Shown: positions 9,204-17,425 of the stretch, one piece after another
Numbering within the stretch: position 1 is the stretch's first letter
Layout: the number at the start of each line of letters is the position of its first letter
Source: Streptomyces genisteinicus
Lineage (GTDB): Bacteria; Actinomycetota; Actinomycetes; Streptomycetales; Streptomycetaceae
Assembly: GCF_014489615.1 (NCBI RefSeq)
Contig: NZ_CP060825.1
Coordinates: 2,149,501 to 2,213,500, forward strand
Direction of reading: 5' to 3'
DNA length: 64,000 nucleotides
Position numbers and translations under genes: made by a program
Notes under the pieces: generated by a model
Databases searched by the model: none
What the model saw: only the letters and a program-made list of their open reading frames with translations
What the model was told of the DNA's origin: nothing

Positions 9204-10409
9204 ATGACCGTGAGACGTGCACAGGCCGGCCGTATACGTGTCCGCGCCGCCGCTGCCGCCGTGCTGCTGGCCCCGCTCGCCGCCTGCTCCACGGGCTCGG
9301 GAGGGACCGGCCCCGACGACGGGAAGCCGGGCGAACGGGCCGGCGACGGCCGCCCGGCGACCGTGACCGTCACCCCGAACGGCCGCTCGGTGCGCGCCGG
9401 TCAGCCGGTGACGGTGACGGTCTCCGGCGGCACGATCGCCTCGGTCACCGTCACCGACGCGAAGGGCCGGACGCTCAAGGGGGCCGTCGGCAAGGGCGGC
9501 TGGCGGTCCGAGCGCAAGGCCGTCCCCGGCACCACGTACACCGTGAAGGCCGTCACCCGCACCGAGGGCGGCACGGAGAAGACCACGTCCACGTCGTTCA
9601 CCACCGCCCCCGCCGACAAGGTCAACAAGGTCGACTGGCGTCCCGGCGAGGCCGTCACCGTCGGTGTCGCGCAGCCCGTGTCCCTGGTCTTCGACAACCC
9701 GGTCACCGACAAGGCCGGTGTGGAACGGCAGTTGAAGCTGACCACCTCCAACGACACCGAGGGGTCGTGGGGCTGGATGAAGGACTGGTCGGGCCGCGAC
9801 CGGGTCGACTGGCGCCCGAAGACGTACTGGGAGCCGGGCACCGAGGTCACCCTCCGGGCGGAGCTCGACGGCACCGACTCCGGCAAGGGCGGCGGCTTCT
9901 TCGTCCGCGACTACACGACGAAGTTCACCGTCGGCTCCCGCCAGATCGTCCGGGTCGACCTGGACACCCACGAGCTCACGCTGGAACGCGACGGCCGCAC
10001 GGTGCGGACCATCCCCGTCTCGGGCGGCACCCCCGGCGGCATCAAGCGCTCCTGGGGCGGCACCTCGGTCCTGATGGCGAAGGAGGGCACCATCAACATG
10101 AACTCCGAGACGGTGGGCCTCGCCGACGCCTACGACAAGATGGTCGACTACTCGATGCGGCTGACCTGGTCCGGGATGTACGCGCACGCGGCGCCCTGGA
10201 ACAACAAGTACATGGGCAACGCCAACATGAGCTCGGGCTGCATCGGCATGAGCGACGCGAACGCCGCCTGGTTCTACGCCCAGGTCCGCCCGGGCGACCC
10301 GTTCGAGATCAAGGGCAAGGACACCAAGGGCGTGCCCGACCCGGGCAACGGCTTCGGCGAGTGGAACGTCTCCTGGGAGAAGTGGCAGGACATGAGCGCC
10401 CTCGCGTGA
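9204..10409 (+). CDS. L,D-transpeptidase lipoprotein
   Basis: Envelope lipoprotein of 401 aa that forms 3-3 cross-links in peptidoglycan or anchors proteins to it. The signal peptide ends in the lipobox LAAC. Two Ig-like regions follow (about 45-135 and 140-240), then a YkuD catalytic domain (about 245-375). Active-site residues are H328 (MYAHAAPW) and C346 in the S-x-G-C motif (S343/S344-G345-C346), so it should be active. Order and length match LdtMt2-type actinobacterial enzymes. The ATG at 9204 follows an ACGGAGGAC ribosome site. It is divergent from the femX-like gene across about 250 nt, which must hold promoters for both wall genes. Confidence 0.95.
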   Translation: MTVRRAQAGRIRVRAAAAAVLLAPLAACSTGSGGTGPDDGKPGERAGDGRPATVTVTPNGRSVRAGQPVTVTVSGGTIASVTVTDAKGRTLKGAVGKGGWRSERKAVPGTTYTVKAVTRTEGGTEKTTSTSFTTAPADKVNKVDWRPGEAVTVGVAQPVSLVFDNPVTDKAGVERQLKLTTSNDTEGSWGWMKDWSGRDRVDWRPKTYWEPGTEVTLRAELDGTDSGKGGGFFVRDYTTKFTVGSRQIVRVDLDTHELTLERDGRTVRTIPVSGGTPGGIKRSWGGTSVLMAKEGTINMNSETVGLADAYDKMVDYSMRLTWSGMYAHAAPWNNKYMGNANMSSGCIGMSDANAAWFYAQVRPGDPFEIKGKDTKGVPDPGNGFGEWNVSWEKWQDMSALA

Positions 10410-10434
10410 GCCCGGCACGCACGGGAGGGGATGC

Positions 10435-10461
10435 GGGAGCCGCCCACGGGGGGCGGCTCCC
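10435..10461 (+). terminator. Hairpin terminator after the L,D-transpeptidase
   Basis: A perfect 11-bp inverted repeat (10435-10445 with 10451-10461, 5-nt loop) starts 25 nt after the stop codon and separates the transpeptidase from the toxin-antitoxin pair. Confidence 0.8.
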
Positions 10462-10494
10462 GCCGTCAGGCGGTCTCCTGCGCCTGCGCGCGAG

Positions 10495-10513
10495 GTATAC
10501 GCATTGATATACT
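10495..10513 (+). promoter_or_regulatory. Candidate promoter/operator of the toxin-antitoxin pair
   Basis: Two related AT-rich steps, GTATAC (10495-10500) and ATATAC (10507-10512), are spaced 12 bp apart in otherwise very GC-rich DNA. TATACT (10508-10513) is a good -10 box and would start transcription at or within 1-2 nt of the toxin GTG at 10521, suggesting a leaderless message. The repeated TATAC step could also be an autoregulatory operator for the HTH antitoxin. No convincing -35 box was found. Confidence 0.4.
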
Positions 10514-10520
10514 TCCGGCC

Positions 10521-10883
10521 GTGCTGGAGAGCGAGTGGGAAATCTTCGTCGTCGACGAGGTACGTGACTGGATCGACGGCCTCGACGGGGCGGCGCATGC
10601 GCGAGTCGTCCAGGCTCTGGATGCCTTGGCCGAGGGCGGCCCGGGGCTCGGGCGTCCGCTGGTCGACACCATCACCGGCTCCGCTCTGAAGAACCTCAAA
10701 GAACTTCGCCCTGGCACCACACGAATCCTGTTCGCGTTCGACCCCTGGCGCTCGAGCGTTCTCCTGGTGGCGGGGGACAAACGAGATCGCTGGAGCGAGT
10801 GGTACCAGGAAGCGATTCCGCTGGCCGAGTCCCGCTACACCCACTACCTGAGTACGCGCACGGAAGAGGAGGGCACACCATGA
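10521..10883 (+). CDS. RelE/HigB (Gp49-like) toxin
   Basis: Type II toxin of 120 aa from the phage Gp49-like (DUF891) branch of the RelE/HigB superfamily; relatives cut mRNA on the ribosome. Family features are the N-terminal EWEIFVVDEVRDWI helix, the segment KNLKELRPGTTRILFAFDP, and a C-terminal strand ending in WSEWYQEAIPLAE. The GTG at 10521 matches the usual toxin length; an upstream ATG at 10431 would pass through the preceding terminator hairpin. The stop overlaps the antitoxin start (ATGA). The toxin-first order is the HigBA arrangement. Confidence 0.88.
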   Translation: MLESEWEIFVVDEVRDWIDGLDGAAHARVVQALDALAEGGPGLGRPLVDTITGSALKNLKELRPGTTRILFAFDPWRSSVLLVAGDKRDRWSEWYQEAIPLAESRYTHYLSTRTEEEGTP

Positions 10884-11197
10884 CCGGCTACTCACGCTGG
10901 AAGGACGTCCGCGCCGAACACGTCGAGCGTGCGGGCGGAGAAGAAGCCGTGGCAGAAGGCAAGCGACAGCTGCTGGCCGAAGTCCTCGGGCACCGTCTCG
11001 CCGAGATCAGGGCCTCCCGGGGACTGACGCAGGAACAGGTCGCGGAGCGCATGGGGGTGACCAAGGGCAGGGTCTCCCACATCGAACAAGGAGCGATCTC
11101 GGGCCAGGAGGTCCTCATCCGCTATGCCACGGCGCTCGGCGGCGAACTCCACCAAGCCATCTACTTCGACAACGGAGACATTGCCGCCATCGCCTGA
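10880..11197 (+). CDS. XRE-family antitoxin (HigA-like)
   Basis: Antitoxin and probable autorepressor of 105 aa. A Cro/C1-type HTH spans about residues 40-90 (HRLAEIRASRGLTQEQVAERMG, then TKGRVSHIEQG). The N-terminal 35 residues are charged and would contact the toxin. Its ATG overlaps the toxin stop by 4 nt, so the two are co-translated. Relatives bind the toxin and repress their own promoter; the TATAC repeats just upstream of the toxin are the obvious place to look for its operator. Confidence 0.9.
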   Translation: MTGYSRWKDVRAEHVERAGGEEAVAEGKRQLLAEVLGHRLAEIRASRGLTQEQVAERMGVTKGRVSHIEQGAISGQEVLIRYATALGGELHQAIYFDNGDIAAIA

Positions 11198-11337
11198 TCC
11201 GCGTCGCGGGCCGGCGCGGCAGCCGGCACCGGGGCGCGACAGCACGGCACCCTATGCGGGACGCAGCGCCACAGCGCATACCCTCCGCACCGGGCGCGTC
11301 CGCAGAGAGGACCGGGCAGCACCTCCCTTGGTTGCCC

Positions 11338-11556
11338 CGCACTTCCTTGAGACTGTTGCGGTTCGAGGACCATGCGGACGTCTTCTACACCGAGGACATG
11401 ATCGCCGGCCATATGACGGCCAACCCGGAGACTTTCAAGGAAGCCAGCCTCCATTACGCTCACTTGCAGGCGTCAGCCCTCTCCGTCAGGGATTCGGCGG
11501 CGCTGATCGCCCGCGTGATGGAGGAGCACTATGGAGAGCACAACGCAGTGGCGTAA
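11338..11556 (+). pseudogene. Truncated Scr1/DUF5753-type regulator, 3' remnant
   Basis: Only the C-terminal end of the common Streptomyces XRE-DUF5753 regulator remains: about 60 recognisable residues including FEDHADVFYTEDM, LHYAHLQASALS and DSAALIARVMEEH. The HTH and most of the DUF5753 domain (normally about 270-290 aa in total) are missing, and the sequence upstream does not continue the family. The end overlaps the DUF397 start by 26 nt, the normal arrangement for intact pairs. This points to a 5' deletion, perhaps when the toxin-antitoxin pair was inserted or rearranged. Confidence 0.7.
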
Positions 11557-11713
11557 GTCCACGTACAGCGGACCCACCGGCGGCGACTGCGTCGAGGTCG
11601 CCGACGGCTGCCCCGCCGGCGCCGTCCCCGTGCGGGACAGCAAGCGCCCGGACGGCCCGGTGGTCACCGTCGGCGCCGGTGCCTGGCGGGCGTTCGTGGA
11701 CGGGCTCCGCTAG
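11531..11713 (+). CDS. DUF397 domain protein
   Basis: Small protein of 60 aa with the complete DUF397 pattern: WRKSTYSGPTGGDCVEVA, then VPVRDSKRPDGPVV and a final W-R-AFVDGLR. In Streptomyces these small acidic proteins partner the Scr1/DUF5753 regulators as a toxin/antitoxin-like or regulatory pair. Here the partner is only a 3' remnant, so the DUF397 gene is an orphan that may still act with a regulator elsewhere. Confidence 0.9.
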   Translation: MESTTQWRKSTYSGPTGGDCVEVADGCPAGAVPVRDSKRPDGPVVTVGAGAWRAFVDGLR

Positions 11714-11717
11714 GCGT

Positions 11718-12926
11718 ATGCCGTCGATCGACGCGCTGCTCCCGCTCGGCCCCGGCAAGGACCTCCCCGCGCTGCGCGCCTTCGACCCGGAACTGCTGGC
11801 ACGGTACGCGGCCGACCGGGGCAACCCCTGGTGGCGGCGGCGCCACTGCGTGCACGCCCTCGCAGGCCGCGTCCCTCGGGCGTGCGTCCCGGAGCTGATC
11901 GCGCGGGTGAAGGACACCGGGGACACGGGCGAGGTGCGGATCGCGCTGCTCGATGTCCTCGGCGACCGGCCGGAGTTGCTGCCGTGGGTCCGCCACGAGG
12001 ACCGGCGGCAGGAGAAGGGGACCGGGATGCCGGCTGCCCTGCTCCGGGCACGCGGACGGCTCGGCGACCTCTCCGCTGTGCCCGAGCTGTCCGCGATGGC
12101 AGCCGACCCCTGGCCCCGCAACCGGCAGGCGGGCGAGGCCGGGCTCGACGCCCTCGCCGCCCGCCACGGCCCCGCCGCCGTGCTGGCGCTGCTGGACGAG
12201 GAGCGCCCGCAGGACCGCATGGTCCGGGTGCGGATGCGGGCCCGCGCGGACGAGGACGTCACCGGCGCCCTCGCCGATCCCGACCGGGCGGTCGCCCATC
12301 TCGCCGCGTCCCTCGCCGACGACGCGGACCGGCTGCGGGCGTGCGCCGCCGACCCGGACTCCCCCGCCGAGGCGGCGCTGTGGGCGGCGTACGCCCTCCA
12401 CCGCCTGACCGAGGACGCCTCCGCCGCCCGGGAGGTCTGGGCACGGCTGGGGTGCCCGCGCGTCGAGGTCGGCGGGCTGGACGAGGAGACGCGCGCCGCG
12501 ATCGTCCACGCGTACGCGCCCGACTGCCAACGGCTGAGCGATCCGCGCTGGCGGATCGAGGCCCTCGTCACCGCGCCCCCGGCGCCCGTCGACGTGCGGG
12601 ATCAGCTCCGGCGCGCGGCGGCCGCCCTGACCGGCGCGGGGTTCGAGCACGGGGCGCCGGTGTCCATCGGCGAGCACAACCACCAGGGCGAGGGCAGCTA
12701 CTGGGTGCTCCCGCGCGGCGATCACCCCGTGTTGGTCAGCACCCTGGGGCGCTTCGTCACCTGCCACGACCCGGACCCGGCCGTCCGCCGCGCCCTCGAA
12801 GCCGCCGGGTTCCGGTGGTTCGACCCCGCCGTCGACGACGTCACCGTCACCGGCCTGTGCGTCTACTTCTTCGGGAGCCGGGAACCGCTCGGCGCGGGCG
12901 ATCTCCTCTTCTACTGGCAGGACTGA
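11718..12926 (+). CDS. HEAT-repeat-like protein, function unknown
   Basis: Protein of 402 aa, no signal peptide or membrane helix. Residues about 20-240 form alpha-helical HEAT-like repeats (for example CVPELIARVKDTGDTGEVRIALLDVLG and GDLSAVPELSAMA). The C-terminal 120 residues differ and contain Gly-rich strands (SIGEHNHQGEGSYWVLPRG and VYFFGSREPLGAGDLLFYW). It starts 4 nt after the DUF397 stop, so it may be co-transcribed by read-through. I do not recognise a named family; a scaffold role is only inferred from the repeats. Confidence 0.72.
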   Translation: MPSIDALLPLGPGKDLPALRAFDPELLARYAADRGNPWWRRRHCVHALAGRVPRACVPELIARVKDTGDTGEVRIALLDVLGDRPELLPWVRHEDRRQEKGTGMPAALLRARGRLGDLSAVPELSAMAADPWPRNRQAGEAGLDALAARHGPAAVLALLDEERPQDRMVRVRMRARADEDVTGALADPDRAVAHLAASLADDADRLRACAADPDSPAEAALWAAYALHRLTEDASAAREVWARLGCPRVEVGGLDEETRAAIVHAYAPDCQRLSDPRWRIEALVTAPPAPVDVRDQLRRAAAALTGAGFEHGAPVSIGEHNHQGEGSYWVLPRGDHPVLVSTLGRFVTCHDPDPAVRRALEAAGFRWFDPAVDDVTVTGLCVYFFGSREPLGAGDLLFYWQD

Positions 12927-12983
12927 GTACCGGCAGGCGCGAGTACCGGCAGGACGAGACGCCCCCGCCCCTGGGCCGGCCTC

Positions 12984-13664
12984 TCAGCCGCCCATCTCCC
13001 ACATCAGCACCTCGGCCGGCCCGCCCTCCGCGGCGAGTTCCTGCCCCCGCGCGCCCGTGATCCGTGCCGCGTCGCCGGCGGCCAGCTCCTCGCCGCCGAG
13101 CCGCGTCAGGCCGCGCACCACGTGCACGTAGACACAGGCCGCCTCGGGCACCGCCGTCCGCTCCCCCGCGGCGAGGCGGCGGACGTGCAGCAGGGCCCCG
13201 GCCTCGGGGAGCGCGTACGGCGTGGAGTCGGCGATGCCCCGGACGATCTCGTACGCGGGCGCCCCGCCCGGGTCCTTCGGCGCGAGCCACATCTGCACGA
13301 ACACCAGCGGGGTGTCGCCGTCGTTGCGCTCGACGTGGCGGACGCCGCCCGCCGCGCTGAGCCGCTGGACGTCGCCGGGGCGCACCACGGTGGAGTGACC
13401 GGCCGAGTCCCGGTGGGTCAGCTCGCCCTCGACGACCCAGGTCACGATCTCGGTGTGGCTGTGGGGGTGCTCGTCGAAGCCCGCGCCGGGTGCGAGGCGC
13501 TCCTCGTTGCAGGCGAGCAGCGCGCCGAAGCGGAGATTGTCCGGGTCGTAGTGGCTGCCGAAGGAGAACGCGTGCAGGGACTCGATCCCGGCCGCCGGAT
13601 CGCCTCCGGGGTACCGGTCGCCGGAACGGTGCACGGAGGTCACGGGTGCGGTCACGGGGTCCAC
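12984..13664 (-). CDS. Pirin-family bicupin protein
   Basis: Bicupin of about 226 aa related to pirin and YhaK/YhhW quercetin-dioxygenase-like proteins. The first cupin has HPHSHTEIVTWVVEGELTHRDS, with the two metal-binding His residues and Glu; VRPGDVQRLSAAGGVRHVE follows. The second cupin is weaker. Family members are metal-binding oxidoreductases or transcription cofactors; no specific role can be assigned. The start is either GTG 13664 (VDPVTAPV) or GTG 13655; neither has a clear ribosome site, so the first is listed. It is divergent from fasR across 85 nt. Confidence 0.85.
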   Translation of the reverse strand: MDPVTAPVTSVHRSGDRYPGGDPAAGIESLHAFSFGSHYDPDNLRFGALLACNEERLAPGAGFDEHPHSHTEIVTWVVEGELTHRDSAGHSTVVRPGDVQRLSAAGGVRHVERNDGDTPLVFVQMWLAPKDPGGAPAYEIVRGIADSTPYALPEAGALLHVRRLAAGERTAVPEAACVYVHVVRGLTRLGGEELAAGDAARITGARGQELAAEGGPAEVLMWEMGG

Positions 13665-13749
13665 GGTAGCCGGGGCCCGCCGCGGCGCGGACGATCGCGG
13701 AGAACCCCGGCACTCGGAGCCCGCGTCCTGATAAGGCACTCTTGTCCCC

Positions 13750-14925
13750 GTGTCCGAACCTCCTGCGAACGCCTCCCACCCGCACTCAGCGACCCTCCGC
13801 CGCCTGGAGCAGTCGTCCGGCCGGCTCGCGGCGAACGCGATCGCCCGCATGGACGAGACGCTGCCGTGGTACCGCGCCATGCCCCCGGAGAACCGGTCGT
13901 GGATCGGGCTGGTGGCCCAGGCCGGCATCGCCGCCTTCACCGAGTGGTTCCGGTATCCGGAGGCGCCGCAGGCCATCTCGACCGATGTCTTCGGCACCGC
14001 GCCGCGCGAGCTGACCCGGGCCATCACCCTGCGCCAGACCGTGGAGATGGTGCGCACCACCATCGAGGTCATGGAGACGGCGATCGAGGAGGTCGCGGCC
14101 CCGGGCGACGAGTCCGTGCTGCGCGAGGCCCTGCTGGTCTACGCCCGGGAGATCGCCTTCGCCACCGCGCAGGTGTACGCGCAGGCGGCGGAGGCCCGGG
14201 GCGCGTGGGACGCGCGCCTGGAGTCGCTGGTGGTGAACGCGGTGCTGTCGGGCGAGGCGGACGAGGGCGCCGTGTCCCGCGCCGCGGCCCTCGGCTGGAA
14301 CTCCCCCGACCACGTGTGCGTGATCCTCGGCACCGCGCCGGACGGCGACAGCGAGCTGACCGTGGAGGCCATCCGCCGGGCCGCCCGGCACGCCAAGCTC
14401 CAGGTCCTGACCGGGGTGCTCGGCGACCGGCTGGTCGTCATCGCCGGCGGCAACGACAGCCCGCTGCACGTCGCCAAGGCGCTGATCGGCCCGTACGCGG
14501 CCGGTCCCGTGGTCGCGGGCCCGATCGTGCCGGACCTGCTGGCCGCGACACGTTCCGCCCAGGCGGCCGCGGCGGGCCTCAAGGCGTGCGCCGCGTGGCA
14601 GGATGCACCCCGGCCGGTTCTCGCGGACGATCTCCTGCCGGAACGCGCCATCGCCTCCGACCCTGCGGCGCGCGAGCAACTGGTGGAGGAGATCTACAGA
14701 CCGCTCGAAGAGGCGGGTTCGGCGCTGCTGGAAACTCTCAGTGTCTATCTGGAGCAGGCGAGCAGCCTGGAGGGCGCGGCCCGGATGCTGTTCGTTCACC
14801 CCAACACCGTGCGCTACCGGCTGCGACGTGTGACAGACGTCACCGGATGGTCTCCTTCCGACGTCCGTTCGGCGTTCACCCTGCGAATCGCCCTCATTCT
14901 GGGACGTCTGGCCGACGCGGACTGA
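13750..14925 (+). CDS. fasR: PucR-family regulator FasR, activator of fatty acid synthase genes
   Basis: Transcription activator of 391 aa. The N-terminal two thirds are a ligand-responsive helical/GGDEF-like region. The C-terminal PucR HTH (about 330-391) contains LSVYLEQASSLEGAARMLFVHPNTVRYRLRRV, broken here by the recognition helix NTVRYRL. Position immediately upstream of fabD-fabH-acpP-fabF, in the same direction, identifies it with FasR of S. coelicolor, which activates that operon. The start is GTG 13750. The 98-nt gap to fabD presumably holds the target promoter. Confidence 0.93.
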   Translation: MSEPPANASHPHSATLRRLEQSSGRLAANAIARMDETLPWYRAMPPENRSWIGLVAQAGIAAFTEWFRYPEAPQAISTDVFGTAPRELTRAITLRQTVEMVRTTIEVMETAIEEVAAPGDESVLREALLVYAREIAFATAQVYAQAAEARGAWDARLESLVVNAVLSGEADEGAVSRAAALGWNSPDHVCVILGTAPDGDSELTVEAIRRAARHAKLQVLTGVLGDRLVVIAGGNDSPLHVAKALIGPYAAGPVVAGPIVPDLLAATRSAQAAAAGLKACAAWQDAPRPVLADDLLPERAIASDPAAREQLVEEIYRPLEEAGSALLETLSVYLEQASSLEGAARMLFVHPNTVRYRLRRVTDVTGWSPSDVRSAFTLRIALILGRLADAD

Positions 14926-14935
14926 CGATCCGGGG

Positions 14936-14981
14936 CTTTTGTGGGACACCGACAATTCCCCCGACGGTTCTTCGTCCCTGT
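14936..14981 (+). promoter_or_regulatory. fabD upstream region with possible FasR site
   Basis: The fasR-fabD gap contains TTGT-N9-ACAA (within TTTTGTGGGACACCGACAAT) in an AT-richer patch. FasR is known to bind upstream of fabD in S. coelicolor; that this particular repeat is the site is inference from position and symmetry only. Confidence 0.3.
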
Positions 14982-15023
14982 CCCCACGGGTGTCCGGGGC
15001 CGTCCGCAAGAGAGAGTGTGAGG

Positions 15024-15968
15024 GTGCTCGTACTCGTCGCTCCCGGCCAAGGCGCTCAGACGCCCGGCTTCCTGACCCCCTGGCTCGAACTCCCCGGCGC
15101 CGCCGACCGCGTGGCGGCGTGGTCCGACGCCATCGGACTCGACCTCGCCCACTACGGCACGAAGGCCGACGCGGACGAGATCCGTGACACCGCGGTCGCC
15201 CAGCCGCTGCTGGTCGCCGCCGGTCTGCTGTCCGCGGCCGCACTCGGCGACATCACGCCCGGCGCGGTCGCCGGCCACAGCGTCGGCGAGATCACCGCCG
15301 CCGCGTTCGCCCGCGTCATCGACGAGACCACCGCACTGCGCCTGGTCCGCACCCGGGGTCTGGCCATGGCCGAGGCCGCCGCGGTCACCGAGACGGGCAT
15401 GTCGGCGCTGCTCGGCGGCGACCCGGAGGTGAGCATCGCCCACCTGGAGAAGCTGGGCCTCACCCCGGCCAACGTCAACGGCGCCGGTCAGATCGTCGCC
15501 GCGGGCACCATGGAGCAGCTCGCCGCCCTCGCCGAGGACAAGCCCGAGGGCGTCCGCAGGGTCGTTCCGCTCAAGGTGGCCGGCGCGTTCCACACCGTCC
15601 ACATGGCGCCCGCCGTCACCACGCTGGAGAAGGCCGCCGCGGACATCGCGCCGTCCGACCCGGTGGTGCCCTACGTCTCCAACCGCGACGGGCAGACCGT
15701 CGCCTCCGGCGCCGACGTCCTCGCCCGGCTCGTCGGGCAGGTCGCCAACCCGGTCCGCTGGGACCTGTGCATGGAGACCTTCACGAAGCTCGGGGCCACG
15801 GCTCTCCTCGAGGTCTGCCCCGGCGGTACGCTCACGGGTCTCGCCAAGCGTGCGATGCCGGGTGTCGAGTGGGTCGCGCTCAAGACTCCGGACGACCTCG
15901 AAGCGGCCCGCACGCTGCTCGCCTCCACCGGTGCCGCCGACGCCGCCGGGACCGCGGGCACAGTCTGA
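15024..15968 (+). CDS. fabD: Malonyl-CoA:ACP transacylase
   Basis: Loads malonate from malonyl-CoA onto ACP for type II fatty acid synthesis; also used by polyketide synthases in Streptomyces. Protein of 314 aa. The nucleophile is S86 in GHSVGE, R near RLVRTRG binds the malonyl carboxylate, and catalytic H190 is in GAFHTVHM. I chose GTG 15024 (MLVLVAPGQG) with AGAGAG upstream; an in-frame GTG at 15018 is the alternative. It is first in the fabD-fabH-acpP-fabF operon, 17 nt before fabH. Confidence 0.96.
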   Translation: MLVLVAPGQGAQTPGFLTPWLELPGAADRVAAWSDAIGLDLAHYGTKADADEIRDTAVAQPLLVAAGLLSAAALGDITPGAVAGHSVGEITAAAFARVIDETTALRLVRTRGLAMAEAAAVTETGMSALLGGDPEVSIAHLEKLGLTPANVNGAGQIVAAGTMEQLAALAEDKPEGVRRVVPLKVAGAFHTVHMAPAVTTLEKAAADIAPSDPVVPYVSNRDGQTVASGADVLARLVGQVANPVRWDLCMETFTKLGATALLEVCPGGTLTGLAKRAMPGVEWVALKTPDDLEAARTLLASTGAADAAGTAGTV

Positions 15969-15985
15969 CAAGGGAGCCGTACAGC

Positions 15986-17017
15986 ATGTCGAAGATCAAG
16001 CCCAGCAAGGGCGCCCCGTACGCACGCATCATGGGTGTCGGCGGCTACCGCCCGACCCGTGTGGTGCCCAACGAGGTGATCCTCGAGAAGATCGACTCCT
16101 CCGACGAGTGGATCCGCTCGCGCTCCGGCATCGCCACCCGCCACTGGGCCTCCCCGGAGGAGACCGTGACCGCCATGTCGGTCGAGGCGTCGGGCAAGGC
16201 GCTCGCCGACGCGGGCATCGCGGCCGAGCAGATCGGCGCCGTGATCGTGTCCACGGTGTCCCACTTCAAGCAGACCCCGGCCGTCGCCACCGAGATCGCC
16301 GACAAGGTCGGGGCGGGCAAGCCCGCGGCGTTCGACATCTCGGCCGGCTGCGCGGGCTTCGGCTACGGCCTCACCCTCGCCAAGGGCATGATCGTCGAGG
16401 GCTCCGCCGAGTACGTCCTCGTCATCGGCGTCGAGCGGCTCAGCGACCTGACCGACCTGGAGGACCGCGCCACGGCCTTCCTCTTCGGCGACGGCGCGGG
16501 CGCGGTCGTGGTCGGCCCCTCGGACGAGCCGCACATCGGCCCCACGGTGTGGGGTTCGGAGGGCGACAAGTCCGAGACCATCAAGCAGACCGTGCCGTGG
16601 AACGACTACTACGTGGGCGACGTCTCCCGGCTGCCGCTCAACGAGGCGGGCGAGGTCAAGTTCCCCGCCATCACGCAGGAGGGCCAGGCGGTGTTCCGCT
16701 GGGCCGTCTTCGAGATGGCGAAGGTCGCGCAGCAGGCTCTCGACGCGGCCGGCATCGCGCCGGCCGACCTGGACGTCTTCATCCCGCACCAGGCCAACAT
16801 GCGGATCATCGACTCGATGGTGAAGACACTGAAGCTGCCGGAGCACGTCACGGTCGCCCGCGACGTCGAGACCACCGGCAACACCTCCGCCGCCTCGATC
16901 CCGCTCGCCATGGAGCGGCTCCTGGCGACCGGACAGGCGAAGAGCGGCGACACCGCGCTCGTCATCGGCTTCGGGGCGGGTCTCGTCTACGCCGCGACGG
17001 TCGTTACCCTCCCCTAG
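15986..17017 (+). CDS. fabH: Beta-ketoacyl-ACP synthase III
   Basis: Starts fatty acid chains by condensing an acyl-CoA primer with malonyl-ACP; in Streptomyces the enzyme prefers branched primers. Protein of 343 aa with the complete thiolase-fold triad C122 (SAGCAGFGYGL), H268 (IPHQAN) and N299 (TTGNTSA), and the GFGAGLVYA C terminus. The ATG at 15986 follows an AAGGGAGC ribosome site. It lies between fabD and acpP in the synthase operon. Confidence 0.97.
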   Translation: MSKIKPSKGAPYARIMGVGGYRPTRVVPNEVILEKIDSSDEWIRSRSGIATRHWASPEETVTAMSVEASGKALADAGIAAEQIGAVIVSTVSHFKQTPAVATEIADKVGAGKPAAFDISAGCAGFGYGLTLAKGMIVEGSAEYVLVIGVERLSDLTDLEDRATAFLFGDGAGAVVVGPSDEPHIGPTVWGSEGDKSETIKQTVPWNDYYVGDVSRLPLNEAGEVKFPAITQEGQAVFRWAVFEMAKVAQQALDAAGIAPADLDVFIPHQANMRIIDSMVKTLKLPEHVTVARDVETTGNTSAASIPLAMERLLATGQAKSGDTALVIGFGAGLVYAATVVTLP

Positions 17018-17081
17018 GCGCCGTCGGACCTCCGCACGGCCCTGCCACACCCTCTCTGAAACACACCGAAGGAGCGCCAAC

Positions 17082-17336
17082 ATGGCCGCCACTCAGGAAG
17101 AGATCGTCGAAGGTCTCGCCGAGATCGTCAACGAGATCGCCGGCATCCCGGTCGAGGACGTCCAGCTGGACAAGTCCTTCACCGACGACCTGGACGTCGA
17201 CTCGCTGTCCATGGTCGAGGTCGTCGTCGCCGCCGAAGAGCGCTTCGACGTCAAGATCCCGGACGAGGACGTCAAGAACCTGAAGACCGTCGGCGACGCC
17301 GCGGACTACATCCTCAACCACCAGGTCGCCAAGTAA
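17082..17336 (+). CDS. acpP: Acyl carrier protein
   Basis: Carries the growing acyl chain on a phosphopantetheine arm. Acidic four-helix protein of 84 aa; the attachment site is S41 in DVDSLSMVE. It lies 64 nt after fabH and 89 nt before fabF, with a strong AAGGAG ribosome site, as expected for a protein made in excess over the enzymes around it. Confidence 0.97.
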   Translation: MAATQEEIVEGLAEIVNEIAGIPVEDVQLDKSFTDDLDVDSLSMVEVVVAAEERFDVKIPDEDVKNLKTVGDAADYILNHQVAK

Positions 17337-17425
17337 GCACCTGGGTCGTCTGACGACGCGCTGGTCGCCACCCTCGGTGGCGCCGGATCGATTCCGCACC
17401 CTCTGACAGTGGAGAAAGAATTCCT

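Noticed and set aside
12926..12960. Duplicated AGTACCGGCAGG after the HEAT-like gene
   Set aside because: Only two short copies 16 bp apart, with no symmetry or partner signal; too little to call a feature.
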